From Micrococcales bacterium (lineage in GTDB: Bacteria > Actinomycetota > Actinomycetes > Actinomycetales > CAWJMD01), in NCBI GenBank assembly GCA_002748415.1, contig PDSI01000248.1, forward strand, positions 99,567 through 163,566: a DNA stretch of 64,000 nt, given 5' to 3'. The notes beneath the pieces were generated by a model, which ran no database searches, was not told the DNA's origin, and saw only the letters and a list, made by a program, of their open reading frames with translations. Numbering within the stretch: position 1 is the first letter of the stretch; every line of letters begins with the position of its first letter. The position numbers and the translations under genes are program-made. Below, in pieces: positions 1 to 12,400 of the stretch.

Positions 1-183
1 TACCTTGGCCTTGAAACGGTCGGCGGCCAACAGCAGCGGTGCGGGAACGGCCCGGAGGAATCCCCGCGGCAACCGCGCAGAACCCTGGGGTGACGGGGCC
101 TGGCTGCGGTGTGCGGATGATGTCCGGTGCCCGCTGCGGCACTACGATGGGTCACGTCCTGCCCACTTACCGAGAGTATTCGC

Positions 184-2073
184 ATGCCCACCACGCGCTC
201 AGACCTGCGCAATATCGCCATCGTCGCGCACGTCGACCACGGAAAGACCACCCTTGTCGACGCGATGCTGTGGCAGTCCGGCGCGTTCGGCGCCCATCAG
301 CGGGTGGACGAACGGGCCATGGACTCCGGCGACCTGGAGCGGGAGAAGGGCATCACCATCCTGGCCAAGAACACCGCGGTGAACTACCGCGGCCCGGCTG
401 CCGAAAGGGCCGGTTGCCCGGACGGAGTCACCATCAACATCATCGATACCCCCGGCCACGCCGACTTCGGCGGCGAGGTGGAACGGGGACTGTCGATGGT
501 GGATGCGATCGCGCTGCTGGTGGACGCCTCCGAAGGCCCGTTGCCGCAGACCAGGTTCGTCCTGCGCAAGGCGCTGGCGGCCCGGTTGCCCGTCATCCTG
601 GTGATCAACAAGGTCGACCGGCCGGACGCCCGCATCGCCGAGGTGGTGGACGAGACCTACGAACTGTTCCTGGACCTGGACGCTGACGAGGACCAGATCG
701 ATTTCCCCATCGTCTATGCATCGGCGAAAGCCGGCCGGGCCGCCGTGGCCCGGCCCCAGGACGGCGCCATGCCGGACAGCGAAAACCTGGAACCGTTGTT
801 CGCGACCATCCTCGAACACGTTCCCGCCCCCACCTATACCGAGGGCGCGCCGCTGCAGGCGCACATCACCAACATCGACGCTTCCCCGTTCCTGGGCCGG
901 CTGGCGCTGTGCCGGGTGCACGAGGGCAGGATCGCCAAGGGGCAGAACGTGATGTGGTGCCGCCGGGACGGCACTCAGCAACGAGTCAAGATCACCGAAC
1001 TGCTGATGACCCAGGCGCTGGAACGGGTTTCGGCGCAGGAAGCCGGACCGGGCGATATCGTGGCCATCGCCGGGATCGCCGACATCACCATCGGTGAAAC
1101 CCTCGCCGATGCGGAGGACCCGCGGCCGCTGCCGCTGATCACCGTCGATGAACCGGCGATATCGATGACCATCGGCACCAACACCTCACCGCTGGCCGGC
1201 AAGGGCGCCAAGGCGGCCAAACTCACCGCCCGGCTGGTCAAGGACCGGCTGGACCGCGAACTGGTCGGCAACGTCAGCCTGCGGGTGAACACCACCGAAC
1301 GCCCGGATACCTGGGAGGTGCAAGGTCGCGGCGAACTCGCGCTGGCCATCCTGGTCGAGACCATGCGCCGCGAGGGGTTCGAGCTGACCGTGGGCAAACC
1401 GCAGGTGGTCACCCGCACCGTCGACGGTTCGGTCCACGAACCGGTCGAACACCTGACCATCGACGCCCCGGAAGAGTACCTGGGTGCCATCACCCAGTTG
1501 CTGGCGGTGCGCCGCGGGCGGATGGAACAGATGAGCAACCACGGCACCGGCTGGATCCGGATGGAGTTCCGGGTGCCCAGCCGGGGACTCATCGGCTTTC
1601 GCACCGAGTTCCTCACCGAAACCCGCGGTACCGGCATCGCCCACCACGTGTTCGACGGGTACGAACCGTGGGCCGGTGACCTACGCACCCGCCCCAGCGG
1701 CTCCTTGGTGGCCGACCGGGCCGGTGCCGCCACCAGTTACGCCATCACCAACCTGCAGGAACGCGGCACTCTGTTCGTTGCCCCGGCCACCCAGGTGTAC
1801 GAGGGCATGATCGTCGGAGAGAACTCCCGAGCCGACGACATGGACGTCAACATCACCAAAGAGAAGAAGCTCACCAACGTCCGGTCTTCCACCGCCGACG
1901 AACTGGAACGTCTGGTGCCCCCACGGGTGCTGTCCCTGGAACAATCACTGGAGTTCTGCCGTGACGACGAGTGCGTGGAAGTCACTGCGGACGCGGTCCG
2001 GATCCGCAAGGTCGTGCTCGACGCAACCGAGCGGGCGAAGATCGCGGCTAGGGCTCGGCGCGCGGACGGATGA
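184..2073 (+). CDS. typA: Translational GTPase TypA/BipA
   Basis: ORF 127..2073; [29 protein letters not shown], DxxG region [24 protein letters not shown], and C-terminal [12 protein letters not shown] typical of TypA. Start placed at ATG 184. Confidence 0.96.
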   Translation: MPTTRSDLRNIAIVAHVDHGKTTLVDAMLWQSGAFGAHQRVDERAMDSGDLEREKGITILAKNTAVNYRGPAAERAGCPDGVTINIIDTPGHADFGGEVERGLSMVDAIALLVDASEGPLPQTRFVLRKALAARLPVILVINKVDRPDARIAEVVDETYELFLDLDADEDQIDFPIVYASAKAGRAAVARPQDGAMPDSENLEPLFATILEHVPAPTYTEGAPLQAHITNIDASPFLGRLALCRVHEGRIAKGQNVMWCRRDGTQQRVKITELLMTQALERVSAQEAGPGDIVAIAGIADITIGETLADAEDPRPLPLITVDEPAISMTIGTNTSPLAGKGAKAAKLTARLVKDRLDRELVGNVSLRVNTTERPDTWEVQGRGELALAILVETMRREGFELTVGKPQVVTRTVDGSVHEPVEHLTIDAPEEYLGAITQLLAVRRGRMEQMSNHGTGWIRMEFRVPSRGLIGFRTEFLTETRGTGIAHHVFDGYEPWAGDLRTRPSGSLVADRAGAATSYAITNLQERGTLFVAPATQVYEGMIVGENSRADDMDVNITKEKKLTNVRSSTADELERLVPPRVLSLEQSLEFCRDDECVEVTADAVRIRKVVLDATERAKIAARARRADG

Positions 2074-2118
2074 CTCGGCCCGTCCACGGGGCCGCGCTCG
2101 GCGAGGAGGGTTCCGACG

Positions 2119-3234
2119 ATGAGGGTTCCGAGGATGTCCATCCTGCCGCCGGAGGGTTCCGGCGACGGCGAGGACGGGATCAAGGGTGCGGAAGAGACGG
2201 CCAGAGACCTGTTCGAGGACATCGTCGAGTCCGCGTTCGACCCGGCGGACCTGGCGGCCATGGAGGCGCTCGACGTGCCGCGCCGGGTCGTGTTCGTGCA
2301 CGCCCATCCCGACGACGAGAGCATCGTCACCGGATTGACGATGGCCCGCTACGCCGGCCAGGCCGTCGGTGTCACCCTGGTCACCTGCACCCGCGGGGAA
2401 CGCGGGGAGGTCATCGGAGCGGAGGACCCGAACCACCCACGGCATGCGGAGTTGGCCTCGCTGGCCCGGCGCCCGCAGCAGCTGGGCCAGCATCGCGCGC
2501 GTGAGCTGTCGGTGGCGATGGAGGCGCTCGGGGTGACCGATCATCGGTTCCTCGGCGATGACGCGCTCGCCCCGGACGGCACGCCTGCGCCGGTGCGTTA
2601 CGAGGATTCCGGGATGTCCTGGGTGCGGCCAGGAGTGGCCGGCCCGTCCGCGGACGCGCACCCGAACGCGCTGGCGCTGGCCGATGTGAACACCGCGGCG
2701 TTGCACCTGGTGCGGATCCTGCGGGAGACCCGCCCGCAGGTGGTGGTCACCTACGAGCCGGGTGGCGGCTACGGGCATCCGGACCACATCGCGACGCATC
2801 GGATCACGATGCGGGCGGTGCAACTGGCCGCGGATGCGGGCACCGCCGGGCACGGGGAGCCGTGGCAGGTGTCCCGGGTGTTTTGGGTGGTCACCCCGCG
2901 CTCGGTGCACGAGCGTACCGGGGTGCTGCTCGCCGAGTGCGGGCTGGGCGAGCAGCAGATCAGCCGCACTCTGGCGCAGGACACTCCGGCGATGGTGGTG
3001 CCGGACGACCGCATCAACGTGGAGATCCACGCGCCTCAGCTGATGGCCAACAAGGTCGCGGCCCTGCGCGCTCACGCCACTCAGGTAATCGTGGGCGAAG
3101 GAGTTTACGCGCTGAGCAACCGGATCTGGCGGCCGCTGTACCCCAGCGAGTTCTTCATGATCGCCCCGGGAACCTCCCACGGTGGCCCGGCGCCGACAGG
3201 AATCGCCGACGGGTTCTTCGCCGGACTCGGCTGA
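2119..3234 (+). CDS. mshB: N-acetyl-1-D-myo-inositol-2-amino-2-deoxy-alpha-D-glucopyranoside deacetylase (mycothiol biosynthesis, MshB)
   Basis: LmbE-like motif VVFVHAHPDDESIVTGLTMARYA, GERGEVIG and GGGYGHPDHIATHRIT metal-binding motifs. Confidence 0.93.
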   Translation: MRVPRMSILPPEGSGDGEDGIKGAEETARDLFEDIVESAFDPADLAAMEALDVPRRVVFVHAHPDDESIVTGLTMARYAGQAVGVTLVTCTRGERGEVIGAEDPNHPRHAELASLARRPQQLGQHRARELSVAMEALGVTDHRFLGDDALAPDGTPAPVRYEDSGMSWVRPGVAGPSADAHPNALALADVNTAALHLVRILRETRPQVVVTYEPGGGYGHPDHIATHRITMRAVQLAADAGTAGHGEPWQVSRVFWVVTPRSVHERTGVLLAECGLGEQQISRTLAQDTPAMVVPDDRINVEIHAPQLMANKVAALRAHATQVIVGEGVYALSNRIWRPLYPSEFFMIAPGTSHGGPAPTGIADGFFAGLG

Positions 3235-3250
3235 GGCGCCGGGTGGTTAC

Positions 3251-3925
<675 letters not shown>

Positions 3926-4135
3926 TCACATCTCGCCGTATCGGTGCTGCCAATGTAAAACACACGCAGCCGACGCATCAAAACGGTGGTGAGTGCGCTG
4001 TGGTCGAGTTGCGCCGATTGGGTGAGTAGCAGGTGTAACGCGGCCGGAGGGACTATGCCATGCTGATGGCATCGTCGAAATCTTTGTGTAACAGGCAATT
4101 TCACAAATCCGGAAGTCGTATAGGGTGCCCTAAGC

Positions 4136-4417
4136 TCAGAGTGTTACCCCGCCGTTATCATTGATCTGGAACACACAAAGCGTGTGATATACATCGCATC
4201 GAAACTGGGTCGAGATGCTGGTCCGGCCGTGCCGAATACCGCTGCTGAACGCCTCAATAGTCCGCACTATGTCATCTGCTACGGGGTCGTTCAGCCACTC
4301 GATCTGCAGTGCGTCGACTAGCGTCACCATCACGATGTGCTCGCTGGGCACCGACGCCGGTACAGTCCCGGCCTGCTTGCCTGGCTCCCGCGCGGCCACC
4401 ATGCCCAGTCTGGTCAT
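4136..4417 (-). CDS. Small hypothetical protein
   Basis: 93-aa ORF with plausible composition (EWLNDPVADDIVRTIEAFSSGIRHG...); no recognised family. Confidence 0.3.
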   Translation of the reverse strand: MTRLGMVAAREPGKQAGTVPASVPSEHIVMVTLVDALQIEWLNDPVADDIVRTIEAFSSGIRHGRTSISTQFRCDVYHTLCVFQINDNGGVTL

Positions 4418-4746
4418 CGTGATGGTCCACCAACCGCCGGAGCCGCGGGGTGGGTCGATTCGCCCGCTTCTCCTGCCAGTTGCGGGACGGCCGCACCGCC
4501 GGCCGCTGGCGTCGCGGGCGCGGAGCGCGACAGTCGTAGCCCACGGTAGCCGTGTGAGGGGTCATGTGAGGCGTGACCGGCGGATTCTCGAGCTTGAGCT
4601 TACCTTGAGTAGCCAATCGTGGCGCACAGGCAAGGGGAGTACGGCGGGCGGTGGCGAATGTTGTTTCCGGCGACCTGCCCGCTGGCCAGCCCGGTGTGAC
4701 TCGACGCACGATGCAGGTCCAGGACCCTACGGACTTGCGAGGAGAC

Positions 4747-6999
4747 ATGGCGAAGCAGACCCGGACCACCACCCATCTGCCGGGTGCGCAGGCCATGGCT
4801 GTACCGATTCTGCCCGGCCGCCGCCGCACCACCTGGGCGGGACGGATCCGCAGGATCCGGGCCCGCCGCGCCGTGGACGGGCACGGCGACCACGGCGACG
4901 AAGGAGAGGACTGCGACGAAGACGGCACGCCTGCTCGTCACAAGCGGCGACGCACTGCGCGCAGCGACATCCGGCACACGGATATCGGCCAGGCCCGTGA
5001 ACAAACCCATCAGCGCAGGCTGCGCGTCCTGGCCCTGATCCTGGCCGGTGTGCTGGGCTGGCTGGTGCACCGGGCGATGTCGGGTGCTCCGCCGTGGCCG
5101 ACCCCGCCCCAGCTCGACCCGTTCCTGCTCATCGTCGGCGGGTTCTTCATCGTGCTGATCGTCCTCTTGGTGGCCACCCCGCTGATGGCCGGCAGATCAC
5201 CGCACATCACCTACCGGCCGGAGCAGATCGATGTCCGCTTCGACGACATCAAGGGTCTGGACCCGGTCAAGGAGGATATCTCCCGCAGCCTGGAACTGTT
5301 CATGGGCGCCAAGACGTTCCGGGTCACGATGGGCGGCACCCCGCGGCGCGGCTTGTTGTTCGAGGGCAGCCCGGGCACCGGCAAGACGTTGACCGCCAAG
5401 GCGCTCGCGGCCGAATCCGGCGTGCCCTTCCTGTTCGTGTCCGCGACCTCGTTCCAGTCGATGTACTACGGGGCCACCGCCCGCAAGATCCGCTCCTACT
5501 TCAAAGCACTGCGCAAGGCGGCCCGGGCCGAGGGCGGGGCCATCGGTTTCATCGAAGAGATCGACGCGATCGCAATGGCCCGGGGCGGGCTGAACTACGG
5601 CCACCAGCAGGACGTGACCCCGTCCAGCGGCCGGATCAACAGCTGCGGCGGCCTGTCCGGGCTGCCGTGGGCGGGCGCCGTGGTGCCGGCAACCGGCTGT
5701 ACCACCGCAAGCGTCCAACACTCCGTCACCAGCGAGGGCACCGGCGGCGTGGTCAACGAGCTGCTCGTACAGATGCAGTCTTTCGACGAGCCGACCGGTT
5801 GGGTCAAGGCGCAGACAAAAGCCATCGACGCCGTCAACTTGTTGCTGCCGGTCACCCGGCAGCTTCCCCGCCCCCGGGTGCAGCCGGTCGACCTGCTGCT
5901 GATCGCGGCCACCAACCGGGCCGACAACCTCGACCCGGCGCTGTTGCGACCCGGCCGGTTCGACCGCAGGCTCGTCTTCGACTTGCCCGACCACAACGGG
6001 CGCCGGGAGATCATCGACCATTTCCTGCTCACCAAGGCCCACGACGACACCATGGCCACGCACGAACGGCGCGATGCACTGGCCGGGGTGACCCAGGGGT
6101 ACAGCCCGGTCATGATCGAGCACCTGCTGGACGAGGCGCTGATCAACGCGCTGCGCCGTGGTGAAGCGGCGATGTCCTGGCCGGACGTGGAGCGGGCCCG
6201 ATTGGTGGTGGAAGTCGGCCTGGGGCAACCGGTTGCCTACACCGAGCACGAGAAGCGCGTCATCGCCACCCATGAGGCAGGCCATGCCGTGGTCGCCTTC
6301 CTGGAAGCGCCCTACCGGCGCCTGGAAGTGCTGTCGATCATCAAGCGAGCCTCGGCGCTGGGCCTGCTGGCACACGGCGACGCCCAGGACGTGTACACCC
6401 GCAGCCGCCGGGAGCTGATCGCACTGATTCGCATCGCGATGGGTGGCCAAGTAGCCGAAAAGCTGTTCTTCGCAGACGTCACCACCGGCCCCAGCAGCGA
6501 CCTTCAGTACGCCACGACGGTGGCCGCCCAGATGATCGGAGCGGCCGGGATGAGCGACACCCTGGTTTCCTTCGCGGCCGTCGACGGATCCTTGACACAG
6601 AACCTCGTGGGCCGGGTCGCCGGCGATGCCCAGGGGAGGCAGATGATGGACAGCCTGCTACGAGATCAGCACACCTACGTGCGTGATTTGCTGCACGCCA
6701 ACCAGGACCTGGTGGCCGCCCTGCGCGACGCGCTGCTGACCCGGCACGAGCTGATCGGGCACGAAATCACCGATGTGTTGCTCGAGACTGCGGCGCGCCG
6801 GAGTGCGAATCCGGTCATCACGGGCGACCATGGAATGACACAAGAGTCTGGCGAGGAGTCATCGGTGATCGACCTAGCAGCATTGGAGCGGGGGATCCGC
6901 ACCATCCCGACCGATGGTGCGGATGTCGCCGTCGACCAAGACGATGTACTGATCCTGTCCGATGACCGAGACGCGCCGTTACCGCGGCGAGACGGTTGA
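4747..6999 (+). CDS. FtsH-like membrane AAA ATPase / M41 zinc metalloprotease (divergent)
   Basis: ORF 4651..6999 (probable ATG 4747); two N-terminal TM segments, Walker A GSPGTGKT, SRH AATNRADNLDPALLRPGRFDR, HEAGH zinc motif, downstream TTGPSSDL. Confidence 0.88.
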   Translation: MAKQTRTTTHLPGAQAMAVPILPGRRRTTWAGRIRRIRARRAVDGHGDHGDEGEDCDEDGTPARHKRRRTARSDIRHTDIGQAREQTHQRRLRVLALILAGVLGWLVHRAMSGAPPWPTPPQLDPFLLIVGGFFIVLIVLLVATPLMAGRSPHITYRPEQIDVRFDDIKGLDPVKEDISRSLELFMGAKTFRVTMGGTPRRGLLFEGSPGTGKTLTAKALAAESGVPFLFVSATSFQSMYYGATARKIRSYFKALRKAARAEGGAIGFIEEIDAIAMARGGLNYGHQQDVTPSSGRINSCGGLSGLPWAGAVVPATGCTTASVQHSVTSEGTGGVVNELLVQMQSFDEPTGWVKAQTKAIDAVNLLLPVTRQLPRPRVQPVDLLLIAATNRADNLDPALLRPGRFDRRLVFDLPDHNGRREIIDHFLLTKAHDDTMATHERRDALAGVTQGYSPVMIEHLLDEALINALRRGEAAMSWPDVERARLVVEVGLGQPVAYTEHEKRVIATHEAGHAVVAFLEAPYRRLEVLSIIKRASALGLLAHGDAQDVYTRSRRELIALIRIAMGGQVAEKLFFADVTTGPSSDLQYATTVAAQMIGAAGMSDTLVSFAAVDGSLTQNLVGRVAGDAQGRQMMDSLLRDQHTYVRDLLHANQDLVAALRDALLTRHELIGHEITDVLLETAARRSANPVITGDHGMTQESGEESSVIDLAALERGIRTIPTDGADVAVDQDDVLILSDDRDAPLPRRDG

Positions 7000-8818
7000 T
7001 CGTCCGGATCGGCAAGTCCTCGAACTGTTACCTCCAGACAAGGCACATCGCCCCATTGCAGCCCGCCGATTGAGTGACAATGGCGCTGTTCGTTTGGTGG
7101 GAGGGTCTGTGAAATCTCGTCGTTGGTGGCTGCTGGGCACCCTGGTGGCGGTGCTGATCGTGGGTGCATACGCGGCTGCCGCGACGGCTGCGGCGGGGCG
7201 GACCGGTCGCACTGCCGACTACGGGCAGGCATCCGCCGACCGGTGGCGCGACACCGACTGGTCCGGGCTGACCGAAAACGAACTGAGTGAGCGGCTGGCC
7301 GTGGTCGCGGCCAGCGCCGAGGAGCCGGTGACGGTGCGTGTCGCGGGCGTTTCCGACGAGGTGATCCCCAGCCAGGCGGGCCTGAGCCTCGACGTGGACG
7401 CCACCGCCAGGCGGGCGACCGCGATGAGTTGGAATCCGGTCGTGGTGTGGTCGAAGCTGGTGTCCGGGCAGCACATCGAACCGGTAACCCGCGTCGATCA
7501 ACCTGCACTGCGTGCAATCGTCGATGATCTGGCCGCCCACGTCGATGCCGACCCGGTGAACGGTGCGGTGCGCATCGTCGACGCGGAACCCGAGGTCACG
7601 CAGGCCGAGGATGGTCGCGAGCTGGTCAAGGACACCGCGGCGGCCAGGTTGGCCGCGCACTGGTCGGCCAGCAGCAGCATCGAGTTGGACGCCGAGACCA
7701 CCCACCCGCAGATCACCGCGGATGAAGTGCAGCGGGTGCTAGCCGAGCAGGTCGAGCCGGCGCTGGCCGAACCGATCACCGTGCAGGTCAGCGACACCGA
7801 TGCCGAGCTGGCGGTGGCGGATTTCGCTCCCACACTCAGCGTGGCGGCCCGTGACGAGGAGCTGCAGCTGCTCGTCGACGGCGACAGGCTGCGGCGAGTC
7901 ATTGTCGCGCAGTCACCAGGACTGGTGCGCAAGCCGCGGGACGCGAGCATCGCCATCGTCGACGGCGCGCCCAAGATCACCCCGGCGAAACAGGGCGTGG
8001 CGCTGGACGACACTGCGGTATCCCACGCGGTGCTGCCCGTGCTCGCCGAGGAAGACCCGGCCGCCCGCAAGGCAGCGGTCGACGTGGTGGTGGCCGAACC
8101 CGAGGTCAGCACCCAGCAGATCGAGGCGCTGGGCATCACCGAGGTCATCGCGGACTTCTCCGTCCCGGCCCACGGGCCGTGGGGGCGAACGGAGAACATC
8201 CGGGTGGCCGCGCAACGGGTGAACGGGACAGTGCTCGCCCCGGGGGAGACGTTCAGCCTCAACCACACGGTGGGGGAGCGGACCACCGCGAATGGTTTTC
8301 ACACCGCCCCAGTGATCGAGGACGGCCGGTTGGTGGCGGGTCTGGGCGGCGGCGTTTCCCAGGTGGCCACCACGTTGTTCAACGGGATGTTCTTTGCCGG
8401 GCTGGAAGACGTGGAGCACCACCCGCACTCGATCTACTTCTCCCGCTACCCCGAAGGCAGGGAGGCCACCGTTGCCTGGGGCGCGAAGGACCTGCGGTTC
8501 CGCAACGACTCCGAGCACGGAGTCCTGATCCAGCTGTATCTGGCCGACGGGCAGCTGCGGACGACGTTCTGGGGCACCAAGACCTGGGACATCGAGTCCG
8601 TCAAGGGGCCCCGGTACAACTTCCGGGCTCCGGGGGAGTTCGAGTCGGCCAGTCCACGGTGTGTCCGGCAGTCGCCCAAGCAAGGGTTCGACGTCAACGT
8701 GACCAGAGTCTTCCGGCGCGGCGGGGCCGAGGTGCGGCGAGAAACGTTCAGCACCCAATACAACCCCGAAGACAAGATCACCTGTGTCGAGCCCGGCCAG
8801 GAACAGCCGGCGTCCTAG
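6962..8818 (+). CDS. VanW family protein with PG-binding-like repeats
   Basis: One TM segment, repeat domains, C-terminal VanW core (GETFSLNHTVGERTTANGFHTAPVIEDGRLVAGLGGGVSQVATTLFNGMFFAGLE). Alternative GTG start 7109 avoids overlap with the upstream gene. Confidence 0.9.
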   Translation: MTETRRYRGETVDRPDRQVLELLPPDKAHRPIAARRLSDNGAVRLVGGSVKSRRWWLLGTLVAVLIVGAYAAAATAAAGRTGRTADYGQASADRWRDTDWSGLTENELSERLAVVAASAEEPVTVRVAGVSDEVIPSQAGLSLDVDATARRATAMSWNPVVVWSKLVSGQHIEPVTRVDQPALRAIVDDLAAHVDADPVNGAVRIVDAEPEVTQAEDGRELVKDTAAARLAAHWSASSSIELDAETTHPQITADEVQRVLAEQVEPALAEPITVQVSDTDAELAVADFAPTLSVAARDEELQLLVDGDRLRRVIVAQSPGLVRKPRDASIAIVDGAPKITPAKQGVALDDTAVSHAVLPVLAEEDPAARKAAVDVVVAEPEVSTQQIEALGITEVIADFSVPAHGPWGRTENIRVAAQRVNGTVLAPGETFSLNHTVGERTTANGFHTAPVIEDGRLVAGLGGGVSQVATTLFNGMFFAGLEDVEHHPHSIYFSRYPEGREATVAWGAKDLRFRNDSEHGVLIQLYLADGQLRTTFWGTKTWDIESVKGPRYNFRAPGEFESASPRCVRQSPKQGFDVNVTRVFRRGGAEVRRETFSTQYNPEDKITCVEPGQEQPAS

Positions 8819-9149
8819 CTAGTCTTGAAGGGTGGCGCGTCATGGGAGCGGTGGCTCGGATCGGCGGATGCTGGAATCGGTCCGGCAGTGGCTGCGGCGC
8901 CCGCTGGTCAACAGGCCGGAACCGGCATGCCAGGCTGGACCCCGTACGCTGCAGAGGCGAACAGGGGACCGAGGACCGGGCCACCGCCCGCGGCCCGCAC
9001 CGGCTGCCGGCAACTGCGCGACACCTGAAAGCGGTATCACTGGTGCCGAGGAAACCACAGGCAAGCCGTGTGCGGGAGGACCGCACGCACGGATCGAAAA
9101 GGGGGGACGGGGAACCGGGCCGGCAACGGCACCACGCTCCTGACTACCG

Positions 9150-9401
9150 ATGAAGTCGTTCCTGCAGTACGCGCTGATGCGATTGGTGCTGTTCCTGCTC
9201 CTGCTGGTCGGGCTGCTGATGCTCGGTGCTCGAAGCTGGTTGGCCGTGGTGCTGGCCGCCGTTCTCGCGATGGGCCTGTCCTACATTCTCCTGCGGGATC
9301 AGCGAGACCAGGCCGTCGAGGCACTGATCCGCCGACGGCAAGAGCGCGGCCGGCGGCATGGAGTCGATGAGACCGCCGAAGACATCTTCGACGAGCAGTA
9401 G
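9150..9401 (+). CDS. DUF4229 domain small membrane protein
   Basis: 83 aa; two hydrophobic helices followed by RDQRDQAVEALIRRRQERGRR, typical DUF4229 pattern. Confidence 0.78.
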   Translation: MKSFLQYALMRLVLFLLLLVGLLMLGARSWLAVVLAAVLAMGLSYILLRDQRDQAVEALIRRRQERGRRHGVDETAEDIFDEQ

Positions 9402-9454
9402 GCCGGCCTCGGCCAGATTGGTGAGCACACCCCGCGGTGAGGCATCGTGGGACG

Positions 9455-12400
9455 ATGCGCACATCGTGGGTCACCGACCTTACCCAAGCGCAGGTCCGCA
9501 CCATGTTCGGGGCCCCGGTGGCCCTGCAGGGCTGGGACATCGCCTTCCGCAACAACGTCACCGCCATCACCTCGGTGAGCGATGGCGAGGGCTCACTGGT
9601 GGGCACGGTCCATGACGGCACGGACAGCTACCGGACCGTCGTCAGTGCCCGGCGGGTTCCCGGCGGGGTGTCGGTCTCGTCCTCGTGCACCTGTCCGGCC
9701 GCAAGCATGTGCAAGCACGCAGCGGCAGTGATCTTCGCCACCCAGCGCGATCAGCCGGCCGCCTCCGGGGTTTCGGACTGGCGTCGCCAGCTGGACCGGG
9801 TGCTGCGGGCCGGCGGTCCCGTCCCACCGGCGGTCACCACGGAGGTCGGGGTTCAGTTCGATGTGCGCTCCGGCCGTGCGGGTCTTGCGGTGGCGCTGCG
9901 GCCGGTCCGCCGCAACGGCCGCGGCCGCTGGGTCCGGTCGGGTCTGTCCTGGGCAGACCTCGCCCGTCCCGATCTTGCGCTGCCGGCAGCGCACCGTGAT
10001 GCCTTGCTGGGATTGTTCGAGCTTGCCCGGGCGACCGGCACCGCAGGGGACCGGCCCATCCACCTGCACCAGTTCGGCGACCCTGTCTGGGCCTCGCTGG
10101 CCCGGGTGCACGCCCTGGGGATCCCGCTGTTGGGTTCCGGCGCCGTCTCGCACGTGCGGCTGGAGCCGGCCCGCGCCCAGCTGATCGTGCAACCGGACCC
10201 GGAAGACGATCAGTCGGGCGTCGTCCTGACCGTCGCCGTCCAGCTGGGCGAGATCATGGCCGATGCTGCGCAACCGGTCGGGCAGCCAGCACACGGCGCT
10301 GTCGCGATTCACCAGAACACATTGCTGCTGGGGGGTTTCGGCCAGCCACCGGTGGCAGCGGTAGACGAACTGTTCCGCGCCGGCAGGCCTATTCGCATCC
10401 CGCCCGCCGACGTGCCGAGATTCCTGGTGGACTACGCTCCCCGGCTGCGGGAGACAGTACCGGACCTTGCCATGGCGGCGGATCTGCAGACGGCGCAACC
10501 GCAGCCCCCGCAACTGGTGGTGGAGACCACCTACGCCGCAGAGCACAGCCTTGAGGTGATCTGGCTGGTCGCCTACCGAGTGGGGGACAACGTCCTGGAG
10601 TACCAGCTGCGGGACGACCACAGGTCCTCGGCCCGCGAGCCCGCCGCGGAGTGGCAGCTGGAGCGCGCGGTGGTGGACCTGGACACGGTAGTCGGCGTCG
10701 ACGGCCTGACCATGGCCACCGACACCGCCAGGGTGCTGGTCCCGGAGGTCCGGCTGGGCCCGGTGGCGACCGCCCGGTTCGTGGACACCGTGCTTCCCCG
10801 GCTGCGCGAGATGGGTGAGGTTGAGGTGCGGGTGCACGGAGACCTGCCGGACTACCGGCAAGCCGGTGAGGCTGCGGTCGTGCAGGTCTCAGCCACAGAG
10901 TCCGCAGGCGACCCGGACTGGTTCGACCTGCGCATCGAGGTCAGCGTGGACGAGCAACCGGTCCCGTTGGAGTCGCTGCTGCGGGCCTTGGCCGCGGGCG
11001 AGGAACACCTCGTGCTGGCCGGCGGGCTTTACTTGTCGCTGGACCGGCCGCAGTTCCGCCGGTTGCGCGAGCTGATCGACGAGGCCCGCGGACTGGTCGA
11101 TGTCAGGACCGGAATCGCGAGAGCCACTCCGCTGCAGGCGGGTTGGTGGGCCGATCTGGTTGCACTGGGGGTGCCGGGAGAACAGAGCCAGCGCTGGCAG
11201 GACGCGGTTGCGGTGTTGCTGGGTGACCAGCAACACGCGACTGTGGCCGATCCGGTGGGACTGAAAGCCACCCTGCGTCCCTATCAGGGGGACGGCTACG
11301 CGTGGCTGGGCCGGCTCTGGGACCTGCACCTGGGCGGGGTCCTGGCCGACGACATGGGGTTGGGCAAGACCCTGCAGACCCTGGCAATGGTCCAGCGGGC
11401 CAAGGAGGACGGGACGCTGCCCGACCCGGTGCTGGTGGTGGCCCCGACCAGTGTGATGAGTACCTGGGTGCAGGAGGCCGACCGGTTCACCCCTGACCTG
11501 AAGGTCGTCGCGGTCACCGAGACCAATCGCCGGCGTGCAGGGCCGCTGGCTGCCGTCGTGGCGGGTGCTGACCTGGTTGTCACCTCATACACGTTGCTGC
11601 GGATCGATGCGGGTGAGTATCGCCAGTTGCCCTGGCGCGGAATGGTTCTGGACGAGGCCCAGTTCGTGAAGAACCACCAGTCGAAGACTTACCAGGTCGC
11701 CCGGCGGACTCCGGCACCGTTCAAGCTGGCGATCACCGGCACCCCGCTGGAGAACTCGTTGATGGACTTGTGGTCTCAACTGTCGATCGTGGCGCCGGGG
11801 CTGTTCCCGGATCCGGAGGAGTTCGCGGAGGTGTACCGGCGGCCGATCGAGAACGACGGGGACACCGAGCGCCTGGATCTACTACGGCGGCGGTTGCGGC
11901 CCTTGATGCTCCGGCGCACCAAGTCCGACGTGGCCACCGAATTGCCGCCCAAACAGGAGCAGGTCCTGACCGTTGCCCTGTACCCGCAGCACCGGAGTGT
12001 GTACGACACGCACTTGACGCGGGAGCGCAGCACGGTGCTCGGCCTGATCCAGGACCTGTCCACCAACCGGATGCACGTGCTGGCGGCCTTGACCCGGCTG
12101 CGGCAGTTGTCGCTGGCGGCCGGTTTGGTCGACGACCGGTATGCCGACCTGGCATCGGCGAAGATCGATGCCCTGGTCGAGCACGTCCAGGAGCTGGCTG
12201 CGGAGGGGCACCGCGCGTTGGTCTTCAGCCAGTTCACCACTTTCCTGCGGATGATCCGGGACCGGCTGTCCGCCGAAGGAATCGACTCCGGGTACTTGGA
12301 CGGCACGACCCGTAATCGTGCCGCCGTACTGGACGGCTTCCGGGCCGGTAATCAGCCGGTGTTCCTGATCAGCCTCAAGGCGGGTGGTTTCGGGTTGAAC

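Noticed and set aside
1945-3180. 411-aa minus-strand ORF opposite mshB
   Set aside because: Shadow ORF; mshB on the + strand has clear family motifs.
8832-9143. 103-aa ORF between the VanW gene and the DUF4229 gene
   Set aside because: Arg/Pro/Gly-rich translation, several overlapping frames open at once, no motif; probably non-coding.
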